Positions 1-7,474 of a DNA stretch of 64,000 nt are shown piece after piece. The notes under the pieces are model-generated. The model did no database searches. It was not told the origin of the DNA and worked only from the letters and a program-made list of their open reading frames with translations. Within the stretch, counting starts at the first letter, position 1, and every line of letters begins with the position of its first letter. This stretch comes from DAOUJH01 sp965116555 (lineage in GTDB: Bacteria > Chloroflexota > Dehalococcoidia > Lucifugimonadales > QGNO01): positions 2,232,001-2,296,000 of the forward strand of contig OZ220698.1 of the NCBI GenBank assembly GCA_965116555.1. The letters are read 5' to 3'. The position numbers were made by a program, and so were the translations under genes.

Positions 1-876
1 GCAACCGGTTGAGTAGCTGACGGTGCTTAGAGCGCGGCGGGTCTCTTCCGGCAGGTCGGGGATGAGGTCCGGGACCTTGGTACCGGGGACGGCGCATATG
101 ACGGCGTCAGCCTCGATAGTCTCGCCGTCCACAACGACGCCGGTCGCCTTCCCGTCTGCGGCGACGATTCTCCTCACGGGAGTAGATACGCGAATCGCAT
201 CGGAGCATGCAGTGGCAAGCGCTTGGCTCAGGGAGCCGATGCCTCGTTCTGGCATGTAAACTCTGCCGGAGTGCAGCATCGTTTCTCCGATGTAGGCCCG
301 CATCAGCGCTTGGCCTGCGGGCGCCGGATCCCCCAATATCATGTCGAGGGGCGCTTTGAGCGTCACCTGCAGTTTCCGGGGCACACGGAGCCGCTCCAGG
401 TAATCGCCGAAGGACTCATCGTCGTCGATCTCGGCGAGGGGGCTGTCGCCGGCGAAACTCATGTAGTCCGACTGTTGCCGGATCTGACGCATCACCTTGA
501 AACTGGCCCGCATGCCTGACGGGGAGAGGAATCCCATGGTCATGGCTGTACGCAGATGCCGGATGAAATTCCAGAGCGACTGGTCCGGCGTTGTGGTAAC
601 CCACCGTCCGTTGCGGTAGTGGCCGAACTTCATCTGGGAAGGTACTAGGGGCAGTCCCAACTCCTCGCAGATGCGGAATGCGGTGTCGTAGGTGGAGGTG
701 AAGACGAAAGCGCCCATGTCCAGGGAGAACCCGTCCACCCTCTCTCCGCTGCCGCGTCCTCCCACACGGTCCTTAGCCTCAAGCAGGAGGGGAGTGATGC
801 CCCGCTTCATCAGCGTGTAGGCGGCGCTGAGACCTGCGAATCCCCCACCGACTATGACGACTCGCTTGGCGCTCAT
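1..876 (-). CDS. FAD/NAD(P)-dependent oxidoreductase of the protoporphyrinogen oxidase/phytoene desaturase type (C-terminus outside window)
   Basis: The reading frame opens at an ATG at 876 and stays open to the left edge, giving 292 codons of an incomplete gene. The N-terminus has a dinucleotide-binding Rossmann motif (VVIVGGGFAGLSAAY, residues 6-20), an acidic residue after the second strand (LLLEAKDR) and the GG-doublet region RVGGRG. These are typical of flavin amine oxidase, protoporphyrinogen oxidase and phytoene desaturase enzymes. The protein should bind FAD and oxidise or desaturate a substrate that the visible part does not reveal. It is transcribed away from the two tRNA genes that lie upstream. 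The missing C-terminal FAD-binding segment prevents a finer call. Confidence 0.8.
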   Translation of the reverse strand, partial: MSAKRVVIVGGGFAGLSAAYTLMKRGITPLLLEAKDRVGGRGSGERVDGFSLDMGAFVFTSTYDTAFRICEELGLPLVPSQMKFGHYRNGRWVTTTPDQSLWNFIRHLRTAMTMGFLSPSGMRASFKVMRQIRQQSDYMSFAGDSPLAEIDDDESFGDYLERLRVPRKLQVTLKAPLDMILGDPAPAGQALMRAYIGETMLHSGRVYMPERGIGSLSQALATACSDAIRVSTPVRRIVAADGKATGVVVDGETIEADAVICAVPGTKVPDLIPDLPEETRRALSTVSYSTGC

Positions 877-930
877 ATGCGCGGCTCCCTTCTAGCCACC
901 TTCCATCTATGTTCGCGGGGCGCAAGCGCG

Positions 931-1007
931 TGGTGGCGCATACGGGATTCGAACCCGTGATCTTCGCCTTGAGAGGGCGATGTCCTTGGCCGCTAGACGA
1001 ATGCGCC
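931..1007 (-). tRNA. tRNA-Glu (anticodon CTC)
   Basis: Read on the minus strand, the sequence folds as a cloverleaf. The acceptor is GGCGCAT paired with ATGCGCC, the D arm begins GTCTAG, and the anticodon loop CTCTCAA carries CTC. The T arm contains GGTTCGAATCC. The 3' CCA is encoded in the genome at 931-933. Its arrangement is like that of other bacterial tRNA-Glu genes. It sits 18 bp downstream of tRNA-Gln on the same strand, so the two are probably co-transcribed. Confidence 0.95.
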
Positions 1008-1025
1008 ACGGGGGCTGCTTGAACC

Positions 1026-1099
1026 TGGCTGGGGATCCTGGATTCGAACCAGGGCTTTCAGATCCAGAGTCTGACGTCCTACCACTAGACGAATCCCCA
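1026..1099 (-). tRNA. tRNA-Gln (anticodon CTG)
   Basis: Read on the minus strand, the acceptor is TGGGGAT paired with ATCCCCA. The anticodon stem CAGA/TCTG encloses the loop CTCTGGA with anticodon CTG, and the T arm contains GGTTCGAATCC. The discriminator is G and the CCA end is encoded at 1026-1028. It lies just upstream of tRNA-Glu on the same strand. Confidence 0.95.
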
Positions 1100-1169
1100 A
1101 GCGAGGACTCATTCTAGCACCGCTGGCTTACGGCGAGCAAACCCTATCTCTGTATCCGTACGATGCTCG

Positions 1170-1421
1170 CTACTCGTCTATGTCTTCTTCCACTATTGAA
1201 ATAGTGGCCGGACGTGTGCGAGGAGAGTCGGTTATGACGGGCATATCCCTCTCCCACCCCAAACTATCCAGGGAATTCCTGAAGAACCGCTCCTCACCAC
1301 ACAGACGGCAACGCCCCTTGCTGGTAGGCCCTCCCGCCGGTTCAATCAGCCAGTGGTGCTGACACAGGTTTTGCTTTTCCTCTGTGGTCTTTTCTTCTAA
1401 TAGATGGTTTGTGTTCACCAT
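1170..1421 (-). CDS. small conserved protein with a CxHH/CxxC putative zinc site
   Basis: This 83-residue protein has a CQHHW motif at residues 20-24 and a CRLCGEE motif about 17 residues later. That spacing suggests a small zinc-ribbon-like knuckle using Cys/His ligands. From memory, similar small proteins of the form C-x-HHW followed by GPTS-x-G and CxxCG are common next to unrelated genes in Chloroflexota; I could not check this. The tail is acidic (VEEDIDE). The gene stands alone between the tRNA genes and the Nudix pair. No function can be assigned; binding nucleic acid or a partner protein is only a guess from the zinc-ribbon look. Confidence 0.7.
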   Translation of the reverse strand: MVNTNHLLEEKTTEEKQNLCQHHWLIEPAGGPTSKGRCRLCGEERFFRNSLDSLGWERDMPVITDSPRTRPATISIVEEDIDE

Positions 1422-1614
1422 ACTCCCTCACCACACATCTGTTCTAATCTAGGACTCTCCATTGTAATACCTCAGGTCGGTTCGGTCAAGGGGCAAATGA
1501 CCTTGCTTTTGTTTCAAAGTCATGTTCCTGCAACCCTCCACAATAACTATTACGTAAACCAGGCGGATAAGGTTCCACAACATGGGCGAAAAGGAAAGCT
1601 CCCCGCCAGAACGA

Positions 1615-2058
1615 CTAGGCGTAGTCGACCAGCTTACGGTCGATAGGGTTCACCTCTCCAATATCCTGGTTCAGGTCCCATAACGTTATCCTCTCTATCT
1701 CGTCGTTGCTTTGGAAGGGTGCGAGCTTATCTACCACGGCTGAAAAGAGCGACGTGTATTCGGTGATCCCATCGGAGGTGGCTGTCTTGGCCAGGCCGCA
1801 AAAGCGAAGCGACTTGGCCCCTTGATTAGTCTCCTCCTTGAACTCCCTTGCGGCGCATTCCCGTGGTGTCTCACCCGCTTCTATAGCCCCGCCGGGTATC
1901 TCCCATTGCCCCCTGTGTCTATCAAAGACAAACAGATAACGGTCATCCCAGCGTGCGACAACTAGCGCACCCGTCAGCGGTTGGAACGCCGAGGCAGCAT
2001 CTTCAGTGGTACGGATAAACTCCAGAAGCGTGTTGCCCTGCTTATCAGCAGCTAGCAT
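1615..2058 (-). CDS. Nudix hydrolase (downstream member of a pair)
   Basis: This 147-aa protein carries a Nudix box, GGAIEAGETPRECAAREF continuing to KEETN at residues 56-78. The REx2EE metal-binding core is intact, but the usual final Gly is Asn. Nudix enzymes cleave nucleoside diphosphates linked to another moiety, using a divalent metal bound by the box glutamates. The ATG at 2058 lies inside the end of the upstream Nudix gene (14-bp overlap), so the two are probably translationally coupled. The two differ in length and in the sequence flanking the box, so they probably prefer different substrates. The substrate is not predictable from the sequence. Confidence 0.88.
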   Translation of the reverse strand: MLAADKQGNTLLEFIRTTEDAASAFQPLTGALVVARWDDRYLFVFDRHRGQWEIPGGAIEAGETPRECAAREFKEETNQGAKSLRFCGLAKTATSDGITEYTSLFSAVVDKLAPFQSNDEIERITLWDLNQDIGEVNPIDRKLVDYA

Positions 2059-2461
2059 CGTTGACAGCCAATCGCTCTGCCGTGAGCCGAACGTTCCACG
2101 TCACCTGCTCTTTCCTCGCCAAAGCCGCCAGCGGCATCCAAGTGAAGCGGGTGCTCTCATCATTCAGCAAAGGGCGAATCTCAGGATGGAGAGCCTGGAC
2201 TAGATGCATAGTGCAGTGGAAGGTCATCTTATCTTGTGAACTGGACCACCAGTGCTCATCTACAACTTCCCCAACCTGGATTTCCATGCCCGTTTCTTCA
2301 AGAAACTCACGTGCCAGAGCATCAATGGGGGACTCGCCGTCATCCACTTTGCCTCCGGGAAATTCCCACAACCCACCATCGAGCCTGTCCTCCCTGCGCA
2401 GGACTACGAACGCTTTGTCGTCTCGCAGCAAGATACCGCGAACTACTCTTTGCACATCCAT
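2045..2461 (-). CDS. Nudix hydrolase, MutT-like
   Basis: This 138-aa protein is close to the usual MutT length. Its Nudix box GGKVDDGESPIDALAREF continues to LEETG at residues 36-58, with all consensus glutamates and the final Gly. The preceding LWEFPGGK segment is typical of MutT/8-oxo-dGTP diphosphatase-like enzymes that remove oxidised nucleotides. That substrate assignment is an inference from overall resemblance only. It is the first gene of a two-gene minus-strand operon with the second Nudix enzyme, whose start overlaps its last 14 bp. Confidence 0.88.
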   Translation of the reverse strand: MDVQRVVRGILLRDDKAFVVLRREDRLDGGLWEFPGGKVDDGESPIDALAREFLEETGMEIQVGEVVDEHWWSSSQDKMTFHCTMHLVQALHPEIRPLLNDESTRFTWMPLAALARKEQVTWNVRLTAERLAVNDASC

Positions 2462-2583
2462 GATCTGGCAGCTATGTTAGCATCGCTTGGAGTATTGCAT
2501 GTTCGATTGACCCCAAATTGACAGCCCACTTGGCCGTTCATAAAATGGCGCCAGTTTCCAAAACATACGCCGGGAGGGGAATT

Positions 2584-2820
2584 GTGGCCACAAAAGCTTT
2601 TGTACTTATCGAGACCGCCGTAGGCAAGACCAAGGACGTGGTGCAGGCGCTGGAGGGCACCGACGGGATCAAGTCGGTGGATGTTGTCACCGGCCCGTAC
2701 GACATCATCGCCGTCGTTGAGGCCGAAGACCTGGGCTCGGTGGGCAACATGGTGACCAGCAACGTACACGCCATCGGCGGGATCCAGCGCACCGTGACCT
2801 GCCTATCCGTTGGGCACTAG
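2584..2820 (+). CDS. stand-alone Lrp/AsnC ligand-binding (RAM) domain protein
   Basis: This is a 78-residue protein made only of the C-terminal RAM fold of Lrp/AsnC regulators. It has the pattern AFVLIETAVGKTKDV, then GIKSVDVVTGPYDIIAVVEA, and no DNA-binding helix-turn-helix. The start is placed at GTG 2584, which follows a strong ribosome-binding sequence (GGGAGGGG). The longer frame to 2518 adds residues unlike the family. Such solo RAM proteins form dimers and higher assemblies and bind small ligands such as amino acids. They are thought to modulate partner Lrp proteins or enzymes. No partner regulator lies nearby. Confidence 0.88.
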   Translation: MATKAFVLIETAVGKTKDVVQALEGTDGIKSVDVVTGPYDIIAVVEAEDLGSVGNMVTSNVHAIGGIQRTVTCLSVGH

Positions 2821-2881
2821 CCCCCGTTAGCCCGCCTCCCTTCAAGGCGTGTACTGCTAGGCGCGCTGGTCCCACGTCCGT

Positions 2882-2910
2882 CCGTCATGCCCGCGCAGGC
2901 GGGCATCCAG
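2882..2910. repeat. REP-like GC palindrome, family A
   Basis: The sequence CCGTCATGCCCGCGCAGG continues into GCGGGCATCCAG, with inverted arms TGCCCGC/GCGGGCA around a short loop. The same unit recurs at 6957-6991, 10967-11001 and 24378-24405, and inverted at 4249-4269. Variants occur at 6857-6890, 9476-9507 and 13314-13344. It lies between the RAM-domain gene and the HIT gene. It could act as an mRNA-stabilising or terminator-like hairpin, but the repeated outer sequence suggests a mobile REP or MITE-type element. Confidence 0.8.
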
Positions 2911-2946
2911 GAGTAGGGGCGATGGGTTAAGTCCAAGGAGTGAGTA

Positions 2947-3282
2947 ATGGTTGACTGCGTCTTCTGCAAGATCGACGCCGGCGAGATACCCGGCGACAAG
3001 CTCCACGATGACGATGTCTGCTTTGCCATACGCGACATCTATCCCGTGGCGCCAACCCATCTCCTCATCATTCCACACGAGCACATCGTCTCCCTGGACG
3101 AGCCTCACGAGGGGGTGATCGGCCACCTCTTCCAAGTGGCGGATCGGATGGCTGAGCGGGAGGGCGTCGCCGGTAGCGGTTTCAGGCTGATCATTAACCA
3201 GGGCGAGGACGCCGGCCAGACCTTCCCCCACGTCCACGTGCACCTGCTCGGCGGCAAGAGGCTGCCCTGGGGCGACGGCTAA
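2947..3282 (+). CDS. HIT family hydrolase (histidine triad, HINT-like)
   Basis: The 111-aa protein begins with the CVFCKI motif and ends with the catalytic histidine triad HVHVHLLGG, exactly as in bacterial HINT/HIT proteins. These hydrolyse nucleoside phosphoramidates and AMP-linked compounds, and the central His is the nucleophile. The two N-terminal Cys plus the His residues may bind zinc, as in many family members. An AAGGAGTGAGTA ribosome-binding region precedes the ATG at 2947. The stop overlaps the start of the next gene in TAATG, so the HIT and HD proteins are likely co-translated and may both act on nucleotide by-products. Confidence 0.93.
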   Translation: MVDCVFCKIDAGEIPGDKLHDDDVCFAIRDIYPVAPTHLLIIPHEHIVSLDEPHEGVIGHLFQVADRMAEREGVAGSGFRLIINQGEDAGQTFPHVHVHLLGGKRLPWGDG

Positions 3283-3863
3283 TGAGCGCCGTAGCCGGCT
3301 CCCTGGTCAAGCTGCGCTCCATCATTGAGTCGCTCCCTCCGGGCTTGCAAGCCCACCTGGAACGGGTCAGGGAGCTGTCTCTGGAGCTGGCCGCCATTCA
3401 CGGAGTCGACCCCGTCAAGGTGGAGACGGCGGCCCTGGCACACGACCTCTTTCGCGCTCACAGCGGGGATCAGCTCTTGAGCGAGGCCGGGGCCAGGGGC
3501 CTGGTCCCGAACCCTGTGGAGGAGCGAGTGCCGCTTCTCCTCCACGGCCCTCTGGCGGCGCGCCTGCTCAACGAAGAGTGCGACGTGACCGATGAAGAAG
3601 TGCTACAAGCGGTGCGCTGGCACTCCACGTCGTGCCCCGGCATGAGCAGGGTTGGCCTGGTCGTCTTCATCGCCGACAAAGTGGAGCCTCAGAAAGTGGA
3701 ACGCGCCCCGCATTTGGGCAGGGTAGCAGAGCTGGCCCGCCAAAGCCTGGAACGGGCCGCCGCGGAATACCTCACGGCGGAGATCGCCTCGCTGCTGGAA
3801 AAGGGAAGTCTGGTGCATCCGGCCTCCATAGAGTCGCGCAACGATTTGCTGATGCGGCTTTAG
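3282..3863 (+). CDS. HD domain phosphohydrolase, YqeK-like
   Basis: The 193-aa protein carries an HD signature: ALAHDLFR near residue 52, an upstream His in the HLERVRE helix (LQAHLERVRELSLELA), AVRWHSTSCPGM, and FIADKVEP near residue 130. This order resembles the YqeK family, which hydrolyses diadenosine tetraphosphate symmetrically. The HD metal site is visible. The YqeK assignment rests on the HD-to-WHS-to-ADKVEP spacing. It overlaps the HIT gene by one base, and YqeK and HIT enzymes both act on adenylated dinucleotides, which fits the pairing. Other HD hydrolases remain possible. Confidence 0.75.
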   Translation: MSAVAGSLVKLRSIIESLPPGLQAHLERVRELSLELAAIHGVDPVKVETAALAHDLFRAHSGDQLLSEAGARGLVPNPVEERVPLLLHGPLAARLLNEECDVTDEEVLQAVRWHSTSCPGMSRVGLVVFIADKVEPQKVERAPHLGRVAELARQSLERAAAEYLTAEIASLLEKGSLVHPASIESRNDLLMRL

Positions 3864-3879
3864 GCGTCGCTTCCTCTGC

Positions 3880-4092
3880 TTATGAGGAACGGCCACGCTT
3901 CCTAGGCCGCCTGCCAAATGCGCCCAAAAAGGGCGAGCCCGCGCCAAGCAGGAACCCAAGGTCGTACCAGTTTCCGCTCCTTGCCGAGTTGTAAACGGGG
4001 AAGTTGTCCCAGCCGCCGAATACGTGGACAACGAAGACAATCCAGGCTGTAAGCCCGTTCCACAATCCCCAGAGAAGGTCTGACCACCACAT
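3880..4092 (-). CDS. small single-pass membrane protein, conserved hypothetical
   Basis: This 70-aa protein has one hydrophobic segment (LLWGLWNGLTAWIVFVVHVF, residues 6-25) followed by a polar stretch FPVYNSARSGNWYDLGF and a basic tail RRPRKRGRSS. A ribosome-binding sequence (AAAGGAGAA) precedes the ATG at 4092. The Trp/Gly-rich helix and the 'SGNWYDLGFLLG' segment look conserved and non-random. No known function is recognised. The gene converges with the HIT-HD operon. Confidence 0.65.
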   Translation of the reverse strand: MWWSDLLWGLWNGLTAWIVFVVHVFGGWDNFPVYNSARSGNWYDLGFLLGAGSPFLGAFGRRPRKRGRSS

Positions 4093-4168
4093 AGCTATGT
4101 TCTCCTTTCAATAAGGCGTCTCAGAAGCCTGACGCGCCGGTATTAGGAGCAACTCACCCGCTCACCCT

Positions 4169-4269
4169 GTAGGGGCGGTTCGCGAACCGCCCACCCATCG
4201 TTCTCACCCCCAACCGTCGCTCCCGAGTAGTCGGGAGTCCAGGGCAGTGGATGCCCGCCTGCGCGGGCA
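4169..4269. repeat. cluster of three dispersed palindromic repeats
   Basis: Three elements sit together. The first is GTAGGGGCGGTTCGCGAACC ending in GCCC (4169-4192), a palindrome repeated at 6923-6946. The second is CTCCCGAGTAGTCGGGAG within 4215-4244. The third is an inverted family A palindrome at 4249-4269. They fill the gap between the small membrane protein and the phage-like island. No gene is seen in this gap. Confidence 0.7.
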
Positions 4270-4379
4270 AGACGCACCCCGCCGTCGAAGAATTCTACCA
4301 AAAAGGACACCTTGGACTTGCATTTGTAGAACATCTATTCTATTATACCCAGCACTAACGTTCTGGTTGTCAGGAGGCC

Positions 4380-4706
4380 ATGGTGGCCAGAGGTGTCGTA
4401 TTGAACAGTCCCGTAGAGCTGTTTTTGCTCTTGCAACGCGGCTTCACCATAGCATTGAGCGCTTACAACGCATTCTACTTTTGGCTCTACTTCTCGTGCC
4501 AGAGGAAGCGGCGGGTTGGCTTGCTCACCCTGGTCCTGATCAACCTGGCCATCGGCCTGGAAAGCATGGCCTTCGTATTTTCCACCCTGTTCGGCAGCGA
4601 TTTCAGGGTTTCAGCGGGAGTGCAGATCGCCGCCGCGTCCCTATCCCTGGCCGTGGCCGCCGCCCTGACCGCGCTGGTCCTGAGGCGAAGGCTCAAGGGG
4701 TACTAG
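4380..4706 (+). CDS. three-helix membrane protein at the head of the phage-like island
   Basis: The 108-aa protein has hydrophobic segments near residues 17-37 (IALSAYNAFYFWLYFSC), 45-67 (VGLLTLVLINLAIGLESMAF) and 80-100 (QIAAASLSLAVAAALTALVL). It ends in a basic tail, RRRLKGY. It precedes a tight string of small ORFs leading into the terminase gene. Small multi-helix proteins in this position can be holin-like, but no holin motif is recognisable. The next gene follows after 9 bp with an AGGAGG site, so the genes read as one operon. Confidence 0.55.
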   Translation: MVARGVVLNSPVELFLLLQRGFTIALSAYNAFYFWLYFSCQRKRRVGLLTLVLINLAIGLESMAFVFSTLFGSDFRVSAGVQIAAASLSLAVAAALTALVLRRRLKGY

Positions 4707-4715
4707 GAGGAAGTC

Positions 4716-4871
4716 ATGAGCACACTGGCAGAGGCAATCCGGGCCGAGCGATGGGACATAGCCGCCCTGGTGCTCCTCAATGCCTTGATGGATACCGCTC
4801 TAACGCTTCCCGAAGACGCCATTCCACAGATGTTGGAGATATTGGAAGGGACCGATGACGGACAGCAATAA
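4716..4871 (+). CDS. 51-aa hypothetical protein of the phage-like island
   Basis: A perfect ribosome-binding sequence (AGGAGG, 4705-4710) sits 5 bp ahead of the ATG at 4716. The acidic helical protein begins MSTLAEAIRAERWDIAALVL and ends EGTDDGQQ. Its last 17 bp overlap the next gene, as is common in phage operons. No family is recognised. The strong start signal and tight packing are the reasons for calling it real. Confidence 0.6.
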   Translation: MSTLAEAIRAERWDIAALVLLNALMDTALTLPEDAIPQMLEILEGTDDGQQ

Positions 4872-5181
4872 GAGGGTGAATACGCGACGGTTCTATAAAT
4901 CCGCCCTGACCAAGGCGGAGGAGACGGATCTTCCCTCTGCCATGTCCTTGGAAGGCATGGATGAGGAGATAGCCCTTCTCAGGATACGTCTGCGCCGCTT
5001 AGCCGGGGAAAAGCCGGACGAGTTCGCCCTGCTGCTGCGGGGCATAGGCATGTTGGTAAAGAGCCTGTCTTTCAAGTACAAGCTCTCCTCCGGATCTACG
5101 GAGAAACTGGAGAAGGAGATGCTGGCCACTGTGGAGGAACTATTGCAGGCGATTGCGGAGGAGAGTCCCAGTGCCGTCTGA
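4855..5181 (+). CDS. hypothetical helical protein upstream of the large terminase
   Basis: The 108-aa protein is predicted to be almost all helix, with a basic N-terminus (SNKRVNTRRFYKSAL) and heptad-like segments such as EEIALLRIRLRRLAGEKPDEF. GGAAGGG upstream supports the ATG at 4855. Its place two genes ahead of terL, together with a basic N-terminus and coiled-coil body, would suit a small terminase or another DNA-associated packaging protein. No motif proves this. Its last 11 bp overlap the next gene. Confidence 0.55.
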   Translation: MTDSNKRVNTRRFYKSALTKAEETDLPSAMSLEGMDEEIALLRIRLRRLAGEKPDEFALLLRGIGMLVKSLSFKYKLSSGSTEKLEKEMLATVEELLQAIAEESPSAV

Positions 5182-5389
5182 AGAGATGAGAGAAGCGGCG
5201 AGGAGACTGAGGCGCGACCTGTGGGACGGCGTTAACCTGTCGCCCCGCTCGGCCTTCGATGCCTTGTTGGATGCCAGGCTGAACGTCCTAGAACGCCAGG
5301 TGGACGATCTGAAGGGCCGGGTCAACGGCCTGATATTCCTGGTCATAGCAGCCGTGATAGTGCAGATAGTGATAGGCCTGCTCAGTTAA
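5171..5389 (+). CDS. small coiled-coil/transmembrane protein, XhlA-like layout
   Basis: A GTG start at 5171 follows GGAGGAG. A TTG at 5153 is the in-frame alternative. The 72-aa product has a charged helix (ARLNVLERQVDDLKGRV) directly followed by one C-terminal membrane helix (LIFLVIAAVIVQIVIGLL). This coiled-coil-plus-single-helix layout resembles small phage lysis-associated proteins of the XhlA type. The resemblance is of layout, not of proven homology. It ends 12 bp before the large terminase gene, which has its own AAGGAGG site. Confidence 0.6.
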   Translation: MPSEEMREAARRLRRDLWDGVNLSPRSAFDALLDARLNVLERQVDDLKGRVNGLIFLVIAAVIVQIVIGLLS

Positions 5390-5401
5390 GGAGGCGAGAT
5401 T

Positions 5402-6844
5402 ATGGGAATCAAGCAAAGACTCAGACCGTATCAGTTGGAGGCGGCGCACGCCATTCTGAAGAGCGTCTTACAGAACCGCGGACTCACCTTCACGGTGGAG
5501 GTGGCGCGGCAGGGGGGCAAGAACGAGCTTTCGGCCCAGATGGAGCTTCTCCTGCTCACCCTCAATCGCTCTGCGGGCGGGAACCTCATCAAGGCCGCGC
5601 CCACCTACATGCCCCAGCTGCTCAACAGCATATTCCGGCTCAAAGACCGCCTCAACGATGCCGGTTACAAGGGCCTCTGGACCGCGGAGGGCAGAAACTC
5701 CTTCCGCGTGGGCAGCGCCCGCCAGGTCTTCCTCAGCGCGGAGCCGTCGTCCAGGGTGGTGGGCGCCACGGCCCACGTCCTCCTCGAAATGGACGAGGCG
5801 CAGGAGATTGACAAGACCAAGTACTACAAGGAGTTCCGCCCCATGGGCGCTTCCACCAACGTCACAACCGTGCTCTACGGTACTCCCTGGGACGGCGACT
5901 CGCTGCTGGAAGAGCAGAAGCAGTTGAACATGGAGCTGGAGCGGCGCGACGGGGTCCGCCGCCACTTCCGCTACGACTGGCAGGACGTGGCGCGGCACAA
6001 CCCGCTCTACCGTGAGTACGTGGAGGGTGAGCGGCTGCGGCTGGGAGAAGACCACCCCCTGTTCCGCAGCCAGTACATGCTGCTTCCGGTGCGCGGTCAG
6101 GGGGGCATGCTCGGCGCGTCGCAGCAGGCACAGCTTCAGGGCGCCCACTCACGCCGCCGCTGGCCGGAGCATGGCAAGACCTACGTGGCGGCCCTGGACA
6201 TGGCGGGCGGAGCAATAGGAAGCGACGCCATTGGTTACAGCGCGGGCGGCTCATCCGGCTCAGGCAATGGAACGCCCCGGCGCGACTCCACCGTGCTCAC
6301 CATCGCTGAGCTTGACTTCGACGTCGGTGACCCCTTCAGCGGCGAGCCGCAGGTCAAGGTGGTGGAGCACGTGCAGTGGACTGGTGTATCCCTGGCCGCG
6401 GTCTATCCCCAGCTTGTCGACCTGCTGAAGCGGGTCTGGAACTGCCGTCGAGTGGTGGTCGACGCCACCGGCCTGGGGCAGGGGCCGGCCAGCTTCCTGG
6501 AACGCGCCCTGGGCAAGGGCATCGTCGAATCGTTCGTTTTCACCGCGCAGAGCAAGTCGCGCCTCGGCTTCGACCTGCTGGCGGCGGTGAACAGCGGCCG
6601 TCTCAAGATGTACGTCCCGGACGGTTCGCCGGAGTACGTGGAGTTCTGGGAGCAGATGGCACGGGCGGAGGCCTACTTTCGACCCAACCGCACCATGAAC
6701 TTCCACGTTGACCCCAGGCGCGGCCATGACGATTACCTGGCAAGCCTTGCCCTGCTCGTGCAGGCCTCCAGGTACGCTCCCCGTGTCGCTCGCGGCCACA
6801 GCCGCAACGCAGCCCGCGAAATGGAGGTGGCTGCCATGCGCTGA
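5402..6844 (+). CDS. terL: phage terminase large subunit (ATPase and nuclease)
   Basis: The 480-aa protein has the two domains of a DNA-packaging motor. The N-terminal ATPase shows a variant Walker A (ARQGGKNE, residues 35-42) and a Walker B with catalytic Glu (HVLLEMDEAQE, residues 126-136). The C-terminal RNase H-like nuclease shows its acidic residues in YVAALDM (D267), VVVDATG (D355) and GHDDYLASLALL (D444/D445). The length is normal and the frame intact, so the gene is not obviously decayed. It would cut and pump DNA into a procapsid through the portal encoded downstream. Confidence 0.9.
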   Translation: MGIKQRLRPYQLEAAHAILKSVLQNRGLTFTVEVARQGGKNELSAQMELLLLTLNRSAGGNLIKAAPTYMPQLLNSIFRLKDRLNDAGYKGLWTAEGRNSFRVGSARQVFLSAEPSSRVVGATAHVLLEMDEAQEIDKTKYYKEFRPMGASTNVTTVLYGTPWDGDSLLEEQKQLNMELERRDGVRRHFRYDWQDVARHNPLYREYVEGERLRLGEDHPLFRSQYMLLPVRGQGGMLGASQQAQLQGAHSRRRWPEHGKTYVAALDMAGGAIGSDAIGYSAGGSSGSGNGTPRRDSTVLTIAELDFDVGDPFSGEPQVKVVEHVQWTGVSLAAVYPQLVDLLKRVWNCRRVVVDATGLGQGPASFLERALGKGIVESFVFTAQSKSRLGFDLLAAVNSGRLKMYVPDGSPEYVEFWEQMARAEAYFRPNRTMNFHVDPRRGHDDYLASLALLVQASRYAPRVARGHSRNAAREMEVAAMR

Positions 6845-6856
6845 CGCCCCAAGAGT

Positions 6857-7050
6857 CGTCACTCCCGCGCAGGCGGGAGCCCAGGGGCGGCGGTGTGGGG
6901 AGGCGTCATTGCGAGAAACATTGTAGGGGCGGTTCGCGAACCGCCCTTCTCCCCCTCCGTCATGCCCGCGCAGGCGGGCATCCAGGGGCGGCGGCGCGGG
7001 GGGATGCAAAACCTCTTCCCCCTTGACGGGGGAAGATTGAGATGGGGGTG
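6857..7050. repeat. cluster of dispersed repeats between terL and the HTH gene
   Basis: Four elements follow one another. A family A variant (CACTCCCGCGCAGGCGGGAG) lies at 6857-6890, a family C palindrome (GGGGCGGTTCGCGAACCGCC) at 6923-6946, and a standard family A unit at 6957-6991. A family B element ('CTTCCCCCTTGACGGGGGAA' core) lies at 7008-7050. The same families occur in host intergenic regions elsewhere in the window. Their presence inside the phage island suggests either long residence in this genome or insertion next to such repeats. Confidence 0.8.
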
Positions 7051-7112
7051 ACCCCCGCGGGCGGTGTGAGGACAGACACAAGGACTGTAGAAACCAATAC
7101 AGGTGATGGCCA

Positions 7113-7442
7113 ATGAACAACAACAAAGGTATGCCCAAGACGGACGTATTGCCGGAACACTTTTCATACAGAGACAACGGCTGTGAGGTATCGCAGTCGT
7201 GCCTGCAGTGCCCTCTGCCCAAGTGCAAGCACGACGACCCCGGCTGGCTGCGCAGCTACCGGCGCGCCCAGCGGGACCGACGCCTGCTCAGGGTGCGAAG
7301 CCGCGAGAACGCCACCGTCGGCGAGCTGGCCCAGCGCTTCCAGATCAGCGAGCGTACCGTGCACCGCATCCTGGCGCGGGCCAACGGCAGGGAGGTCTCG
7401 GTGACGGCAAAGCCCTTGCCCGCGTTGTCCCTGGCAAGGTGA
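7113..7442 (+). CDS. Cys-cluster plus helix-turn-helix protein between terminase and portal
   Basis: The 109-aa protein has an N-terminal cysteine cluster (CEVSQSCLQCPLPKCKHDD, residues 24-42) followed by an arginine-rich helix. A helix-turn-helix follows (ATVGELAQRFQISERTVHRI, near residues 67-86). This suggests a zinc- or metal-dependent DNA-binding protein. Sitting between terL and the portal gene, it could be a small-terminase-like DNA recognition factor or a regulator of the island. Neither role is shown by the sequence. The stop is 32 bp before the portal start. Confidence 0.65.
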   Translation: MNNNKGMPKTDVLPEHFSYRDNGCEVSQSCLQCPLPKCKHDDPGWLRSYRRAQRDRRLLRVRSRENATVGELAQRFQISERTVHRILARANGREVSVTAKPLPALSLAR

Positions 7443-7474
7443 GGGAAGCGCGGCGAACTATGAAAGGAGGTACC

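Noticed and set aside
7199..7474. The portal frame is open upstream from 7199
   Set aside because: It overlaps the Cys/HTH gene in another frame, and a perfect AAAGGAGG supports ATG 7475.
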